This document shows positions 43,633 through 52,864 of a stretch of 64,000 nucleotides of DNA, piece after piece. The translations under genes and the position numbers were made by a program. This stretch comes from Planococcus glaciei (lineage in GTDB: Bacteria; Bacillota; Bacilli; Bacillales_A; Planococcaceae): the NCBI RefSeq assembly GCF_900099655.1, contig NZ_FNDC01000014.1, forward strand, positions 1-64,000, read 5' to 3'. Positions within the stretch are counted from its first letter, which is position 1. Each line of letters opens with the position of its first letter. The notes below the pieces were generated by a model. That model was not told the origin of the DNA and made no database searches. It saw only the letters and a list, made by a program, of their open reading frames with translations.

Positions 43633-44106
43633 TTATGGACCTACAGGTTCCAGTGCTTCGGATGCCTCAGACAGGACAACGCCGGATAAATCCTTGACGA
43701 TGATTTTTGGCTGTTGGCCCTCATAATAAGCGGAATGGAGATAAGCGGTCCGCACCTCCGTATCGATGAAAGGTGCTGCCATCAAGTTATCGAGTGATTC
43801 TCCATCACTATTATCCAATGTAATGATAATCTCATCGGAATCTTTTTTGATTCCGGCAACTTTCTTCGTGCCTTTTGCATCTTCAGCAGCTATTTCCGAT
43901 AAAAAAAGATCAAAGTCTTCCTGTGTTAAATGGATAGTTTCCCATTCTTGCAGGCTGATTTCCTCAAAAGGCTGATCCAATAGTTCAAGATTCGCACTGC
44001 TTTGTGCTGTTTGTGAATCCATCGCCGTTTTTTCTTCTATGTCGTTTGAACAGCCGGCCAGCCAAAAGCTGCAGATAATCCCGGCTACTAATAATTTTTT
44101 CTTCAT
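43633..44106 (-). CDS. Small lipoprotein, unknown function
   Basis: A 157-residue product with a lipoprotein signal (MKKKLLVAGIICSFWLAGCSN; lipobox LAGC, Cys19). The mature part is acidic, with an EEISLQEWETIHLTQEDFDLFLSEIA helix and a C-terminal beta-rich part (KIIVKDLSGVVLSEA). I recognise no family. It lies divergent to another lipoprotein gene at 44238, 131 bases apart. Confidence 0.75.
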   Translation of the reverse strand: MKKKLLVAGIICSFWLAGCSNDIEEKTAMDSQTAQSSANLELLDQPFEEISLQEWETIHLTQEDFDLFLSEIAAEDAKGTKKVAGIKKDSDEIIITLDNSDGESLDNLMAAPFIDTEVRTAYLHSAYYEGQQPKIIVKDLSGVVLSEASEALEPVGP

Positions 44107-44237
44107 AATTTCCCTCGCTTAATTTACAATGTTAAAAATAAATTTTACCAATAAAATCCTGAATCTGCCAACTTATTTGTGGATATTTTGTAACGCTGGC
44201 CCAAAAAGCACGTCTAATGCAAAAAGGAGAAATTTAG

Positions 44238-44915
44238 ATGAAACGCTTCTGGGTATCTTCACTAATTGTTTTGCTGTTGTCAGCTTGTGGTTCAGAACCT
44301 GTTATGCCGGAAGTTGGAACACCTGAGCCTGAAACGGAAATTCCGGAGAAGGTGGATCAAGCCGCCGGAAGCAGCACGGAAGCAACGGATTCAGAAGAAA
44401 AGCAGAAGGATCTTTACGCTTATTTTATGGAAGATGGAACGATTGCCAAGTATAAAGGAGAAGGCAATGAATATGCTGCTCTGACATTGCGGACAACTTA
44501 TTTGCCGGAAGGTCATATTGCCGTTTACGAGGATAATGGAGGAACGGTCACTTTGCGGGTTTACCGGCTTGGAGGTAACCGGGCAGAACTGGTGAAAGAA
44601 GAGTCGGAGTTTTATGAAGAATACACACCAACGGCAGAAGAGCTGCAGGCGCTGAAGCCGATTTCCCTTTATTATCAATTGCCGATTGCAGTGGGGGATG
44701 TAGTCAAAGGTATGGCTGTCATCCAAACCGATGCGCAAGTGGAAACGCCATACCGTAACTTTGACGGAGCAATTTTGCTGGAACAGACTGGCGAAGACGG
44801 CGCGTTGCTCCGCTCATACTTCGTTAAAGAATTTGGTGAAGTAAAACGGGAGTTCCGGATGACGGAAGGCGAGGAAGAATATATTGTAACTTCAAGTTTG
44901 GAGTCAATCGAGTGA
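44238..44915 (+). CDS. Lipoprotein, unknown function
   Basis: A 225-residue protein (ATG 44238 after AAAAAGGAGAAA). The signal MKRFWVSSLIVLLLSACGS has lipobox LSAC at Cys17, followed by a 40-residue Glu/Pro/Ser/Thr-rich tether and a beta-rich domain of about 160 residues (YFMEDGTIAKYKGEGNEYAALTLRTTYL). It should be anchored on the outer face of the membrane. I recognise no family. It has its own terminator. Confidence 0.78.
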   Translation: MKRFWVSSLIVLLLSACGSEPVMPEVGTPEPETEIPEKVDQAAGSSTEATDSEEKQKDLYAYFMEDGTIAKYKGEGNEYAALTLRTTYLPEGHIAVYEDNGGTVTLRVYRLGGNRAELVKEESEFYEEYTPTAEELQALKPISLYYQLPIAVGDVVKGMAVIQTDAQVETPYRNFDGAILLEQTGEDGALLRSYFVKEFGEVKREFRMTEGEEEYIVTSSLESIE

Positions 44916-44921
44916 TTGGAG

Positions 44922-44956
44922 AAAACACCCATGCCATGAAGCAAGGGTGTTTTTGC
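44922..44956 (+). terminator. Rho-independent terminator
   Basis: The stem AAAACACCC/GGGTGTTTT with a 14-base loop (itself partly paired) is followed by T. Confidence 0.82.
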
Positions 44957-45037
44957 AATTTTATGGAATAAATTGATGCCAACGATATCCAATTAGTGTA
45001 TTCTAGAGTTCGAGATTAGCGAAAAGGGTTGAGAGAG

Positions 45038-46024
45038 ATGAAACATACAGTAACGGCAAAAGATGTAGCGAAATTAGCAGGCGTGTCTCAGTCATCGGTA
45101 TCGCGAGTGTTTTTTGAAGGAGCCAAAGTATCGGAGAAGACCCGGACAAAAATCATAGCTGCTGCGGAAGAACTTGGTTATCGCCCGAACGAATTTGCCC
45201 GCAGTTTGATCACCAACCGGACGAAAATCATTGGCATTGTCATGAAAGGCGTCCATAATCCGTTTTATCCTCAAGTATTAAAACAATTTGCAGCAGCATT
45301 TAAGAAAAAGGGATACAGCATCTTATTCGTCCATACGAATAATGATGAGATCGAGGCGGAAGATGTGGAAACATTGCTGAATTATAATGTCGCAGGGGTC
45401 ATCATCACAGACGCGGTTATGGCGTTAACTGTAGGAGAAGAATTTAAGAAAAATAAGATTCCCGTAGTATTCTTCAACCGCAAATTGAATTCTGACGAAT
45501 TTTATTCGGTCAGCTGCAATAACCTAGATGCCGGACGTAAAGTGGCGGAATATTTCTTTGATAAAGGAGTATCGGAAATGGCTTATATTGCCGGGGATGC
45601 AGATACATCGACAAGCAGGGATCGGCAAAAGGGGTTTCAGGAAGTTTTGAAACAGAAAAAAGCGCGCTATCGCCATTACTCTTCTGATTACACGTATAAC
45701 GGCGGTTTTAAAACAGCCATGCATATGGTTGCAGAAGGAGATCTGCCTTCAGCGATCTTTGTAGCGAATGATATTATGGCGCTTGGCGTATTGGATGCAT
45801 TAAAGGCAAATTCCATTGGAGTGCCTGGCCAAACGAAAGTCATCGGTTTTGACAATATTGAAATGGCGGCCTGGCCGGCATACCAATTGACTACTTGGGA
45901 ACAGCCAATCGACAAAATGGTTCATGCTACAGTAGCTTATTTATTGGAAGAAATTGCGGAATATACAGGCGCTGCTGAAACACTTGAGGTGGATGGACGA
46001 TTAATCGAGCGGGCAACTACATAA
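45038..46024 (+). CDS. LacI-family transcriptional repressor
   Basis: A 328-residue regulator (ATG 45038; AAAAGGG upstream). The N-terminal HTH (VTAKDVAKLAGVSQSSVSRVF) and hinge (RPNEFARSLITNRTKIIGIVM) are typical, followed by a periplasmic-binding-protein-like effector domain (NLDAGRKVAEYF, AIFVANDIMALGVLDAL, GFDNIEMAAWPAYQLTT). It heads a co-directional catabolic cluster, and a palindrome-like site at the promoter of the next gene is its probable operator. The effector should be the cluster's substrate or an early intermediate. Confidence 0.93.
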   Translation: MKHTVTAKDVAKLAGVSQSSVSRVFFEGAKVSEKTRTKIIAAAEELGYRPNEFARSLITNRTKIIGIVMKGVHNPFYPQVLKQFAAAFKKKGYSILFVHTNNDEIEAEDVETLLNYNVAGVIITDAVMALTVGEEFKKNKIPVVFFNRKLNSDEFYSVSCNNLDAGRKVAEYFFDKGVSEMAYIAGDADTSTSRDRQKGFQEVLKQKKARYRHYSSDYTYNGGFKTAMHMVAEGDLPSAIFVANDIMALGVLDALKANSIGVPGQTKVIGFDNIEMAAWPAYQLTTWEQPIDKMVHATVAYLLEEIAEYTGAAETLEVDGRLIERATT

Positions 46025-46030
46025 TAGATA

Positions 46031-46081
46031 TTGACTTTTTAGACAATTTGAAATATCCTTCTAAATGTAAGCGTTTTTGCA
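46031..46081 (+). promoter_or_regulatory. Promoter and LacI/cre-like operator of the HisD-like catabolic operon
   Basis: TTGACT (46031-46036), a 17-base spacer and TATCCT (46054-46059) form a sigma-A-like promoter. TGTAAGCGTTTTTGCA starts at 46066, near the expected +1. Its central GCG with flanking TGTAA/TTGCA arms has the LacI-GalR operator form; it could bind the local LacI protein or CcpA. Confidence 0.65.
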
Positions 46082-46115
46082 TACGTATTCAATAAAAGAA
46101 ACCGGAGGGATTCAT

Positions 46116-47396
46116 ATGGCAAGAGTATATAAAGCGGGGAAATCACAAGAAGAAGTAATCGCCAATGACGCAAAAGTATCGCAAATTGTGGCGGATGCTT
46201 TAAAAGATGTTGAAGAAAGAGGCGATCAAGCGGTCCGTGAACTGTCGGAGAAATTTGATAAATGGGCTCCTGATGCTTTCCGTTTAACTGCTGAACAGGT
46301 AAATGAAATCGTTTCCAAAGTTCCCGAAGAAGTGATTGAAGATATCAAGTTTGCCCAAAAGAACATCCGTGCTTTCGCGGAAGCACAGTTGGCTTCACTG
46401 AACGATGTAGAAGTGGAGCATATTCCAGGCGTTATTCTGGGCCATAAAAATATTCCAGTTAACAGTGTAGGCTGCTATATTCCCGGCGGACGGTATCCGA
46501 TGGTTGCCTCTGCACATATGAGCGTGCTGACTGCTAAAGTTGCGGGGGTTAAGCGGGTAATCGCTTGCACGCCGCCGATTAACGGCGAGATTCCGAATGC
46601 GACCATCGCGGCAATGTCTCTGGCAGGCGCAGATGAAATCTACTTGCTTGGCGGCATCCAGGCGATGGGCGCGATGGCGATCGGCACTGAGACGATCGAA
46701 GCGGTCGATATGATCGTCGGCCCAGGAAACGCATTTGTAGCGGAAGCAAAACGCCAGCTTTACGGAAGAGTTGGAATCGACTTGTTTGCCGGACCTACAG
46801 AAACATTAGTAGTGGCAGATCACACAGCGGATGCTGAAATGATTGCAACAGACCTTCTTGGACAAGGCGAGCATGGCCCGACTTCACCTGGTGCGCTGAT
46901 TACAACTTCTGAACAATTGGCGGAAGAAACAGTAAAAGAAATTGAACGCCAGCTCGAAGTCTTGCCGACTGCCGACGTTGCACGCGTATCTTGGGAAGAT
47001 TACGGCCAAATTCTGATTGTCGATTCGATTGAAGAGGCACGCATTGAAGCGGACCGATTAGCATTCGAGCATGTGGAAATCCTGACGGAAAACCCGGACT
47101 ATTTCCTAGAAAATATGACAAACTACGGCTGCCTATTCTTAGGGCCGGAAACGAATGTGGCGTACGGAGACAAAGTGATCGGGACGAACCACACCTTGCC
47201 GACAAAAGGGGCAGCACGCTACACCGGTGGCCTGTGGGTTGGCAAGTTCATTAAGACCGTGACGTACCAGAAAGTGACGACTCCGGAAGCAAGTGCTTAT
47301 ATCGGGGAGTATGCTGCACGCCTTTGCCAATTGGAAAATTTCGCAGGACATGCAGAACAGGCGCTTCTTCGCGTCAAACGCTACGGCAAAAAGTAA
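46116..47396 (+). CDS. HisD-like NAD-dependent alcohol dehydrogenase (HpsN-like)
   Basis: The start is ATG 46116 after CCGGAGGGA. The 426-residue protein belongs to the histidinol-dehydrogenase family with its active site intact: zinc Gln and His in [11 protein letters not shown], catalytic Glu-His in FEHVEIL, zinc Asp in [19 protein letters not shown], zinc His in [16 protein letters not shown]. It is not in a his operon; it sits between a LacI repressor and a GntP permease. Relatives outside histidine synthesis include HpsN, which oxidises the primary alcohol of 2,3-dihydroxypropane sulfonate to a carboxylate. A four-electron alcohol-to-acid oxidation of a small polyol is therefore likely; the substrate is unknown. 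Confidence 0.87.
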   Translation: MARVYKAGKSQEEVIANDAKVSQIVADALKDVEERGDQAVRELSEKFDKWAPDAFRLTAEQVNEIVSKVPEEVIEDIKFAQKNIRAFAEAQLASLNDVEVEHIPGVILGHKNIPVNSVGCYIPGGRYPMVASAHMSVLTAKVAGVKRVIACTPPINGEIPNATIAAMSLAGADEIYLLGGIQAMGAMAIGTETIEAVDMIVGPGNAFVAEAKRQLYGRVGIDLFAGPTETLVVADHTADAEMIATDLLGQGEHGPTSPGALITTSEQLAEETVKEIERQLEVLPTADVARVSWEDYGQILIVDSIEEARIEADRLAFEHVEILTENPDYFLENMTNYGCLFLGPETNVAYGDKVIGTNHTLPTKGAARYTGGLWVGKFIKTVTYQKVTTPEASAYIGEYAARLCQLENFAGHAEQALLRVKRYGKK

Positions 47397-47410
47397 AGAC
47401 TCGTTTTTCG

Positions 47411-47430
47411 GCGGAAGTAGATGCTTCCGC
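47411..47430 (+). other. Intercistronic hairpin between HisD-like and GntP genes
   Basis: GCGGAAG/CTTCCGC with a six-base loop, followed by TGTTT rather than a long T run. It is more likely an attenuating or mRNA-stabilising stem than a full terminator. Confidence 0.5.
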
Positions 47431-47502
47431 TGTTTCACTATCTTATAGCAAGATAAGGACTTTATTTGCATACTATTACACAAGGATGATGGAGGAAATT
47501 TC

Positions 47503-48825
47503 ATGATAGGCATGATTGGATTGTTTGGTGGTCTGGCGTTATTGATTTATTTAACGATGAGAGGCATGAATTTGCTCATTGCGGCACCGATTACGGCTTT
47601 ATTGGTCGCGCTTTTTAATGGGTTGCCTGTATTTCCGCAGCTGGCTCCCGAAGGGGCTGCCAACTTCTTAACAAATTACATGACCGGCTTTACCGGATTT
47701 ATCGCTTCCTGGTATTTGATGTTCCTGACCGGGGCGATTTTCGGAAAAGTGATGGAGGACAGCGGCGCAGCAGACAGTGTGTCCAAATGGATTGTCAGCA
47801 AAATCGGCATGAAGCGTGCGGCTTTGGCTGTCGTTATTGCCTGTGCCGTATTGACTTACGGCGGCGTCAGTTTGTTCGTTGTCGCTTTTTCTGTATATCC
47901 GATGGCGCTTAGTTTGTTCAAACAAGCGGATTTGCCGCGCAGATTTATCCCGGCGGCGCTTGCCTTCGGTTCAACAACTTTTACCATGACTTCAGCAGGT
48001 TCACCGGAAATCCAAAACTGGATTCCAATTGAATTTCTGGGCACTACTCCGTATGCCGGTTGGGAAGTCAGTGCAATTGTTGCCGTCTTTATGATGATTT
48101 TCGGATACTGGTGGCTGAAGAAAATGATCAACAAGGCGGTATCAAAAGGCGAGCATTTCGTTGCACGGAAAACCGATCCATCTTCTGAAGCACGCAACGA
48201 ATTGCCGAATCCACTGCTCAGCATGATCCCGTTATTGGTCGTATTGATTATTTCATTTATTTTCCACGATTCTCTAGGGACTTCGGCTTTAATTATTGCT
48301 TTAAGCGGCGGTATTCTGGCGACCTACTTGATCAACAGAAAGTATTTCCAAAATATTGGCCAGGCTTTCGGCGAAGGTGCTTTGGGTGCGGTCATTGCGA
48401 TTGCCAATACCGCTGCAGTCGTCGGATTTGGCGGAGTGGTCAGAGCCACACCGGCATTTGAGACAGCAGTAGGCGTCATGACGGGCATTCCGGGAAGCCC
48501 ATTAATCGGTGGAGCCCTGGCAGTTGCCATTATTGCCGGTTTGACCGGATCGTCTTCCGGTGGCCAAGCAATTGCTTTGCCGCTATTAGCGCCGCATTAT
48601 TTGGATATGGGCGTCAACGCAGAAGCCTTGCACCGAACTGTGGCCATTTCATCCGGGTCCTTGGATTCTTTGCCGCAGGGGGGATATGTTGTGACAACAA
48701 TCCGGTCAATAGCCGGAGAAACGCATAAAGATGCTTATCCTGCATTTGGAGCATTGACAGTAGTTGTGCCATTTATCGGAGCTGCATTGGCGGTCATCTT
48801 ATTCTCACTTGGCCTTGGCATTTAA
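47503..48825 (+). CDS. GntP-family permease
   Basis: A 440-residue transporter (ATG 47503 after GATGGAGGAAA) with 11-13 TM helices. The N-terminal LIAAPITALLVALFNGLPVF, GAIFGKVMEDSGAADSVSKWI and the conserved GLTGSSSGGQAIALPLLAPHY are GntP signatures. Family members are proton symporters for gluconate or for short hydroxy acids such as 3-hydroxybutyrate. Placed between oxidoreductase genes, it probably imports the hydroxy acid or sulfonated polyol they degrade. Confidence 0.92.
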   Translation: MIGMIGLFGGLALLIYLTMRGMNLLIAAPITALLVALFNGLPVFPQLAPEGAANFLTNYMTGFTGFIASWYLMFLTGAIFGKVMEDSGAADSVSKWIVSKIGMKRAALAVVIACAVLTYGGVSLFVVAFSVYPMALSLFKQADLPRRFIPAALAFGSTTFTMTSAGSPEIQNWIPIEFLGTTPYAGWEVSAIVAVFMMIFGYWWLKKMINKAVSKGEHFVARKTDPSSEARNELPNPLLSMIPLLVVLIISFIFHDSLGTSALIIALSGGILATYLINRKYFQNIGQAFGEGALGAVIAIANTAAVVGFGGVVRATPAFETAVGVMTGIPGSPLIGGALAVAIIAGLTGSSSGGQAIALPLLAPHYLDMGVNAEALHRTVAISSGSLDSLPQGGYVVTTIRSIAGETHKDAYPAFGALTVVVPFIGAALAVILFSLGLGI

Positions 48826-48833
48826 CAGAAAAA

Positions 48834-48870
48834 TACCCAGCAAACTATTCGTTTATTAGTTTGTTGGGTA
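48834..48870 (+). other. Intercistronic hairpin after the GntP gene
   Basis: A 14-bp stem with one G-T pair (TACCCAGCAAACTA/TAGTTTGTTGGGTA) with a nine-base loop and only short T runs after it. It may partly terminate or protect the upstream mRNA, giving different levels of permease and enzymes. Confidence 0.6.
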
Positions 48871-48908
48871 TAGTTCGTTTATACATATTAGAAAAAGAGG
48901 TGCAAACT

Positions 48909-49859
48909 ATGGAAAAGATTTCGATTCTCGGATGCGGCACAATGGGGCATTCCATTGCATTGTCAGCTGCTTGGGCAGGACAGACGGTTAAAGTGTATGG
49001 CATCAATGACAAGGACCTTGAAAATGCAGCAAAAGGGCTGCGCAGCAAACTCAAAGTCATGGCAGAAAACGGCTTGTTTGATGAAACAGAAGCCGGCGGG
49101 ATCAAAGAACGTATCCATTTTTCCACATCGCTTGTGGAAGTGGTGGAAGGGGCTACTTTCATCATCGAAGTAATTCCGGAAGTGCTCGAATTAAAGAAAA
49201 AGATGTACAAAAAACTGGAAGGCATGGTGGGGGAGGAAGTGGTCATTGCGAGCAATACTTCAGGCTTTAAGCCAAGTTTGCTGGCAGAAGAGATGGACCA
49301 TCCGAACCGCTTTGTCGTGACGCATTTTTGGAATCCCGGCCATTTGATTCCGTTAGTGGAAGTAGTGAAAGGCGAACGGACAGATGAAACGACTGTCGAA
49401 CGTGCGATGAATGTGCTAACGGAGATGAACAAAAAGCCGATTCTGTTGAACAAGGAATTGCCGGGCTTTATCGGCAATCGGCTTCAATATGCATTGTTCC
49501 GGGAAGCGCAGGATTTGCTCGATTCAGGGGTCGCGACGAAAGAAGATATTGATGCTGCCGTGACTTACAGCATCGGACGCCGCCTGCCCATAACGGGTCC
49601 TTTAATGACAGCCGACATGGGTGGATTGGATGTTTTCTCAGCTATTTCGAATTATTTATTTGAAGATCTCTCGAAAGCCGAACGGTCCGGCGAAGTCCTA
49701 ACGAAACTGGTAGAAGAAAAGAAACTCGGAGATAAAAGCGGCGAAGGATTCTATAAATGGGATCCGGAGATTTCAGAGAAAATAAATGCAGAACGGGAGC
49801 AGACGCTCATTTATTTCCTGAAAAATGACATGGCACTTAACGGGGAGGATGGCAAATGA
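48909..49859 (+). CDS. 3-hydroxyacyl-CoA dehydrogenase-fold hydroxy-acid dehydrogenase
   Basis: The start is ATG 48909 after AAAGAGGTG. The 316-residue enzyme has the NAD loop ILGCGTMGHSIALSAAWAG, then EVIPEVLELKKKMYKKLE, SNTSGFKPSLLAEEM, the catalytic segment THFWNPGHLIPLVEVVKG, and the C-terminal dimer domain (GFIGNRLQYALFREAQDLL). HFWNP in place of the usual HPxNP, together with the short length, points to the L-gulonate/lambda-crystallin or carnitine dehydrogenase branch, which oxidises free 3-hydroxy acids rather than CoA esters. Its stop overlaps the next start (ATGA). Confidence 0.85.
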   Translation: MEKISILGCGTMGHSIALSAAWAGQTVKVYGINDKDLENAAKGLRSKLKVMAENGLFDETEAGGIKERIHFSTSLVEVVEGATFIIEVIPEVLELKKKMYKKLEGMVGEEVVIASNTSGFKPSLLAEEMDHPNRFVVTHFWNPGHLIPLVEVVKGERTDETTVERAMNVLTEMNKKPILLNKELPGFIGNRLQYALFREAQDLLDSGVATKEDIDAAVTYSIGRRLPITGPLMTADMGGLDVFSAISNYLFEDLSKAERSGEVLTKLVEEKKLGDKSGEGFYKWDPEISEKINAEREQTLIYFLKNDMALNGEDGK

Positions 49860-50620
49860 ATGGCTACTTTTCCGAACTGGAAAACAAAACGGTCATTGTG
49901 ACAGGCGGCAGCAAGGGAATCGGCAAAGACATCGCTTTGACTTTTGCCAAACTGAATGCCAATGTCGTAATTTCTGGACGCAACAAAGATGTCCTGCAAG
50001 AAACGCTGGAGGAGCTGCAGTCGTTCAACAAACAGTGCACGGCAATATCCGGAGACTTAAGCGATATTCAAGAAGTGAGGCGCCTGATCGATACAGCTGC
50101 TGACGAATTTGGCACGATTGATGTACTGGTCAACAATGCAGGCGTTAATATTGCGAAGCCGGCCATGGAAGTGACGGAAGAAGACTGGGATACCGTCCTC
50201 GATTTGAATTTAAAATCGGCCTTTTTTGCCAGCCAAGCGGCTGCAAAGTATATGCTCGAACAGAACAGTGGACGCATCATCAACATCGCTTCCCAAATGG
50301 CGTTTGTCGGATTTGCTAAACGTGCCGCTTACTGCTCCAGCAAAGGCGGCCTAGTGCAAATGACAAAAGCGCTTGCTGTAGAATGGGCGAAAAATGGGAT
50401 CCGTGTCAATGGTGTTGCCCCGACATTTATTGAAACCGAACTGACGGCCAAAATGTTTGAAGATGAAGAATTCAAAAAAGAAGTGAATAGCCGGATTCTT
50501 TTGGATGGCCTATCCCAGCCAAAGGATATTTCAGGAGCTGTCCTTTACTTGGCTTCAGACTTGGCAAACTTTGTAACAGGCGAAACGATTAAAGTGGATG
50601 GCGGCTGGACCGCAATTTGA
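49856..50620 (+). CDS. Short-chain dehydrogenase/reductase (gluconate 5-dehydrogenase-like)
   Basis: A 254-residue classical SDR translationally coupled to the upstream gene by ATGA. Motifs: cofactor loop TGGSKGIGKDIAL, DVLVNNAGVN, catalytic Ser in IINIASQMAFVG and Tyr-Lys in AAYCSSKGG, and the C-terminal VKVDGGW-type end. The Arg after the glycine loop (SGRNKD) suggests NADP(H) can be used. It probably oxidises or epimerises a secondary hydroxyl of the cluster's substrate. Confidence 0.88.
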   Translation: MNGYFSELENKTVIVTGGSKGIGKDIALTFAKLNANVVISGRNKDVLQETLEELQSFNKQCTAISGDLSDIQEVRRLIDTAADEFGTIDVLVNNAGVNIAKPAMEVTEEDWDTVLDLNLKSAFFASQAAAKYMLEQNSGRIINIASQMAFVGFAKRAAYCSSKGGLVQMTKALAVEWAKNGIRVNGVAPTFIETELTAKMFEDEEFKKEVNSRILLDGLSQPKDISGAVLYLASDLANFVTGETIKVDGGWTAI

Positions 50621-50634
50621 CGGGAGGAAATTGA

Positions 50635-51399
50635 ATGGAAGGGAAAGTGTTATTCATCACGGGAGCCGCACGCGGCATCGGCTTTGATATTGCCAAAGCC
50701 TTTTCGAAGGCAGGTGCTAAAGTCGTCGTTTCGGATTTGGCGCAAGAAGCAGTGGATGCAGCCGCCAAGCAATTGCCTGGGGAAGCGGTGGGCATCGTCT
50801 GCGACGTGACAAAAGAAGAAGAGATTAAACGTGCAATTGATTTCACAGTTGAAACCTATGGAAGCCTTGACTACCTCGTGAACAATGCCGGCATGCAGCA
50901 TGTCTCGCTCCTTGAAGATTTTCCGACAGAGAAATTTGAACTGCTGGTTAAAATCATGCTGACGGCGCCGTTTATCGCAACGAAGCATGCATTGCCGCAT
51001 ATGCGAAAACAAGGGTTTGGCCGCATCATCAATATGGCATCGATCAATGGCGTAATCGGGTTTGCCGGAAAAGCGGCTTATAATTCTGCCAAGCACGGCG
51101 TCATTGGATTAACAAAAGTGGCGGCGCTTGAAACGGCAGCACAAGGCATTACGGTAAACGCCATCTGCCCGGGATACGTCGATACTCAGCTGGTGCGCAA
51201 TCAATTCGCGGATTTGGCAAAAACACGCAAGATTGAGTTGGAACAGGTTTTGGAGGAAGTGCTGTATCCGCTCGTACCGCAAAAGCGTTTGCTGGACGTC
51301 AATGAAATCACGGATTTGGCACTTTATATTGCCAGCGATTCTGCCCGCGGAATGACAGGACAAGCGATCATTTTAGATGGGGGCTATACGGCCCAGTAA
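50635..51399 (+). CDS. SDR, 3-hydroxybutyrate dehydrogenase-like
   Basis: A 254-residue SDR (ATG 50635; GGGAGG upstream). TGAARGIGFDIAKAF with Asp at the end of strand 2 (VVSDLAQ) favours NAD. NNAGMQHVSLLEDFPTEKF, IINMASINGVIGFAGKAAYNSAKHGVIGLTKVAALETA and NAICPGYVDTQLVRNQ closely follow bacterial D-3-hydroxybutyrate dehydrogenases, including the QHV and substrate-lid segments. It may act on hydroxybutyrate or on a homologous 3-hydroxy acid delivered by the GntP permease. It ends the cluster with a terminator. Confidence 0.87.
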   Translation: MEGKVLFITGAARGIGFDIAKAFSKAGAKVVVSDLAQEAVDAAAKQLPGEAVGIVCDVTKEEEIKRAIDFTVETYGSLDYLVNNAGMQHVSLLEDFPTEKFELLVKIMLTAPFIATKHALPHMRKQGFGRIINMASINGVIGFAGKAAYNSAKHGVIGLTKVAALETAAQGITVNAICPGYVDTQLVRNQFADLAKTRKIELEQVLEEVLYPLVPQKRLLDVNEITDLALYIASDSARGMTGQAIILDGGYTAQ

Positions 51400-51410
51400 T
51401 CGCAGTAGGA

Positions 51411-51441
51411 AGGAAGCGGCTAGGAAAGCGCTTCCTTTTTT
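51411..51441 (+). terminator. Terminator of the catabolic cluster
   Basis: AGGAAGCG/CGCTTCCT stem with a ten-base loop and TTTTTT. Confidence 0.85.
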
Positions 51442-51547
51442 GTCTTCTCGGCCAAAAGGCTGAATTGTCGGAGCAAACGACGAAAAGGGGTTTTATTTTT
51501 CAGAATAGTCTTTATAATAAACCATTATGACAAAGGGAGATGAGGCA

Positions 51548-52786
51548 ATGTCGAACCTGAAGAACGATTCTTTGCAGTTGCATCGGAAACATCAAGGGAA
51601 GTTGGAAGTCCGGTCCAAAGTGGCGGTGAAAAACGAACGGGATTTAAGCCTTGCCTATTCTCCTGGAGTGGCGGAACCATGCAGGGAAATAGCTGAAGAC
51701 CGCGGCAAAGTATATGACTATACGATGAAAGGCAATACAGTGGCGGTCATCACGGATGGTACTGCGGTTCTTGGGCTGGGCAATATCGGCCCTGAAGCGG
51801 CATTGCCTGTAATGGAAGGGAAAGCATTATTGTTCAAAGAATTTGCGGGTGTCGACGCGTTTCCGATTTGTTTGAACACGACGGATGCTGAAACCATCAT
51901 TCAAACGGTCAAATTGCTTGAACCTGGCTTTGGCGGCGTCAACTTGGAGGATATTTCGGCGCCGACTTGCTTTGTTGTAGAAGACCGTTTGAAAGAGGAA
52001 ATGGGCATTCCGGTTTTCCATGATGACCAGCATGGGACGGCAATTGTGACATTGGCTGGTTTGGCCAATGCCTTGAAATTGGTCGGAAAAGAGATTGCTG
52101 ATACAAAAATCGTGGTTAACGGCGCAGGTGCAGCCGGTATAGCCGTCGTGAAGCTTTTAAGGAAGTTTGGCTGCAGCCAGCTCGTGATGTGCGATACAAA
52201 AGGCGCTATTTTTGAAGGCCGGACATACGGCATGAATCCATACAAGGAAAAAGTGGCGGAAAACACCAACCCGGACCGTTTGGAAGGCTTGCTGGGCGAC
52301 GTTATCCATGGTGCAGATGTCTTTATCGGCGTTTCAGCGGAAGGGGCGCTGACGCAGGAGATGATCCGGACAATGGCAAAAGATCCAGTCATTTTTGCAA
52401 TGGCCAATCCAAATCCTGAAATCCTGCCGCATTTGGCGAAAGAAGCGGGCGCGCGCATTGTCGGGACCGGGCGTTCCGATTTTCCGAACCAGGTCAATAA
52501 TGTGCTGGCCTTTCCCGGAATCTTCAGAGGGGCTTTGGATGTTCAAGCAAGCCAAATCAATGATGCGATGAAAATTGCGGCCGTGGAAGCCATCGCCGGC
52601 CTGATCGAGGAGCATGAACTTCATGACGATTATGTGATACCGGCTCCTTTCGACCTGCGTGTAGCACCGGCTGTAGCTGCGGCTGTTGCGAAGGCCGCAA
52701 TCGAGACGGGCGTTGCCAATTACGCATATTTGCCGCAAAACACACTGGATGGCGTTCCTGCTGTTTTCGGCAAAGAACATATATAA
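51548..52786 (+). CDS. Malic enzyme (YtsJ/MaeB type)
   Basis: The start is ATG 51548 after GGGAGATGAGG. The 412-residue protein converts malate to pyruvate and CO2 with NAD(P). It has [43 protein letters not shown], metal ligands in GGVNLEDI and [11 protein letters not shown], a nucleotide loop [15 protein letters not shown], and [26 protein letters not shown]. The length and sequence recall the 410-residue Bacillus YtsJ, which prefers NADP. It is monocistronic and flanked by terminators. Confidence 0.93.
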   Translation: MSNLKNDSLQLHRKHQGKLEVRSKVAVKNERDLSLAYSPGVAEPCREIAEDRGKVYDYTMKGNTVAVITDGTAVLGLGNIGPEAALPVMEGKALLFKEFAGVDAFPICLNTTDAETIIQTVKLLEPGFGGVNLEDISAPTCFVVEDRLKEEMGIPVFHDDQHGTAIVTLAGLANALKLVGKEIADTKIVVNGAGAAGIAVVKLLRKFGCSQLVMCDTKGAIFEGRTYGMNPYKEKVAENTNPDRLEGLLGDVIHGADVFIGVSAEGALTQEMIRTMAKDPVIFAMANPNPEILPHLAKEAGARIVGTGRSDFPNQVNNVLAFPGIFRGALDVQASQINDAMKIAAVEAIAGLIEEHELHDDYVIPAPFDLRVAPAVAAAVAKAAIETGVANYAYLPQNTLDGVPAVFGKEHI

Positions 52787-52792
52787 TAGAAG

Positions 52793-52827
52793 AAAAGCGG
52801 CCTATCCTTTTGGATTGGCCGCTTTTT
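52793..52827. terminator. Bidirectional terminator
   Basis: AAAAGCGGCC(TATCC) pairs with GGCCGCTTTT, with flanking A and T tracts, between convergent genes. Confidence 0.88.
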
Positions 52828-52864
52828 AACATCGATTTTGAAGAGTCAAAGAAGCTTTGCAGGC

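Noticed and set aside
46116-47396. HisD of histidine biosynthesis
   Set aside because: No other his gene is adjacent and the gene sits between a LacI repressor and a GntP permease.
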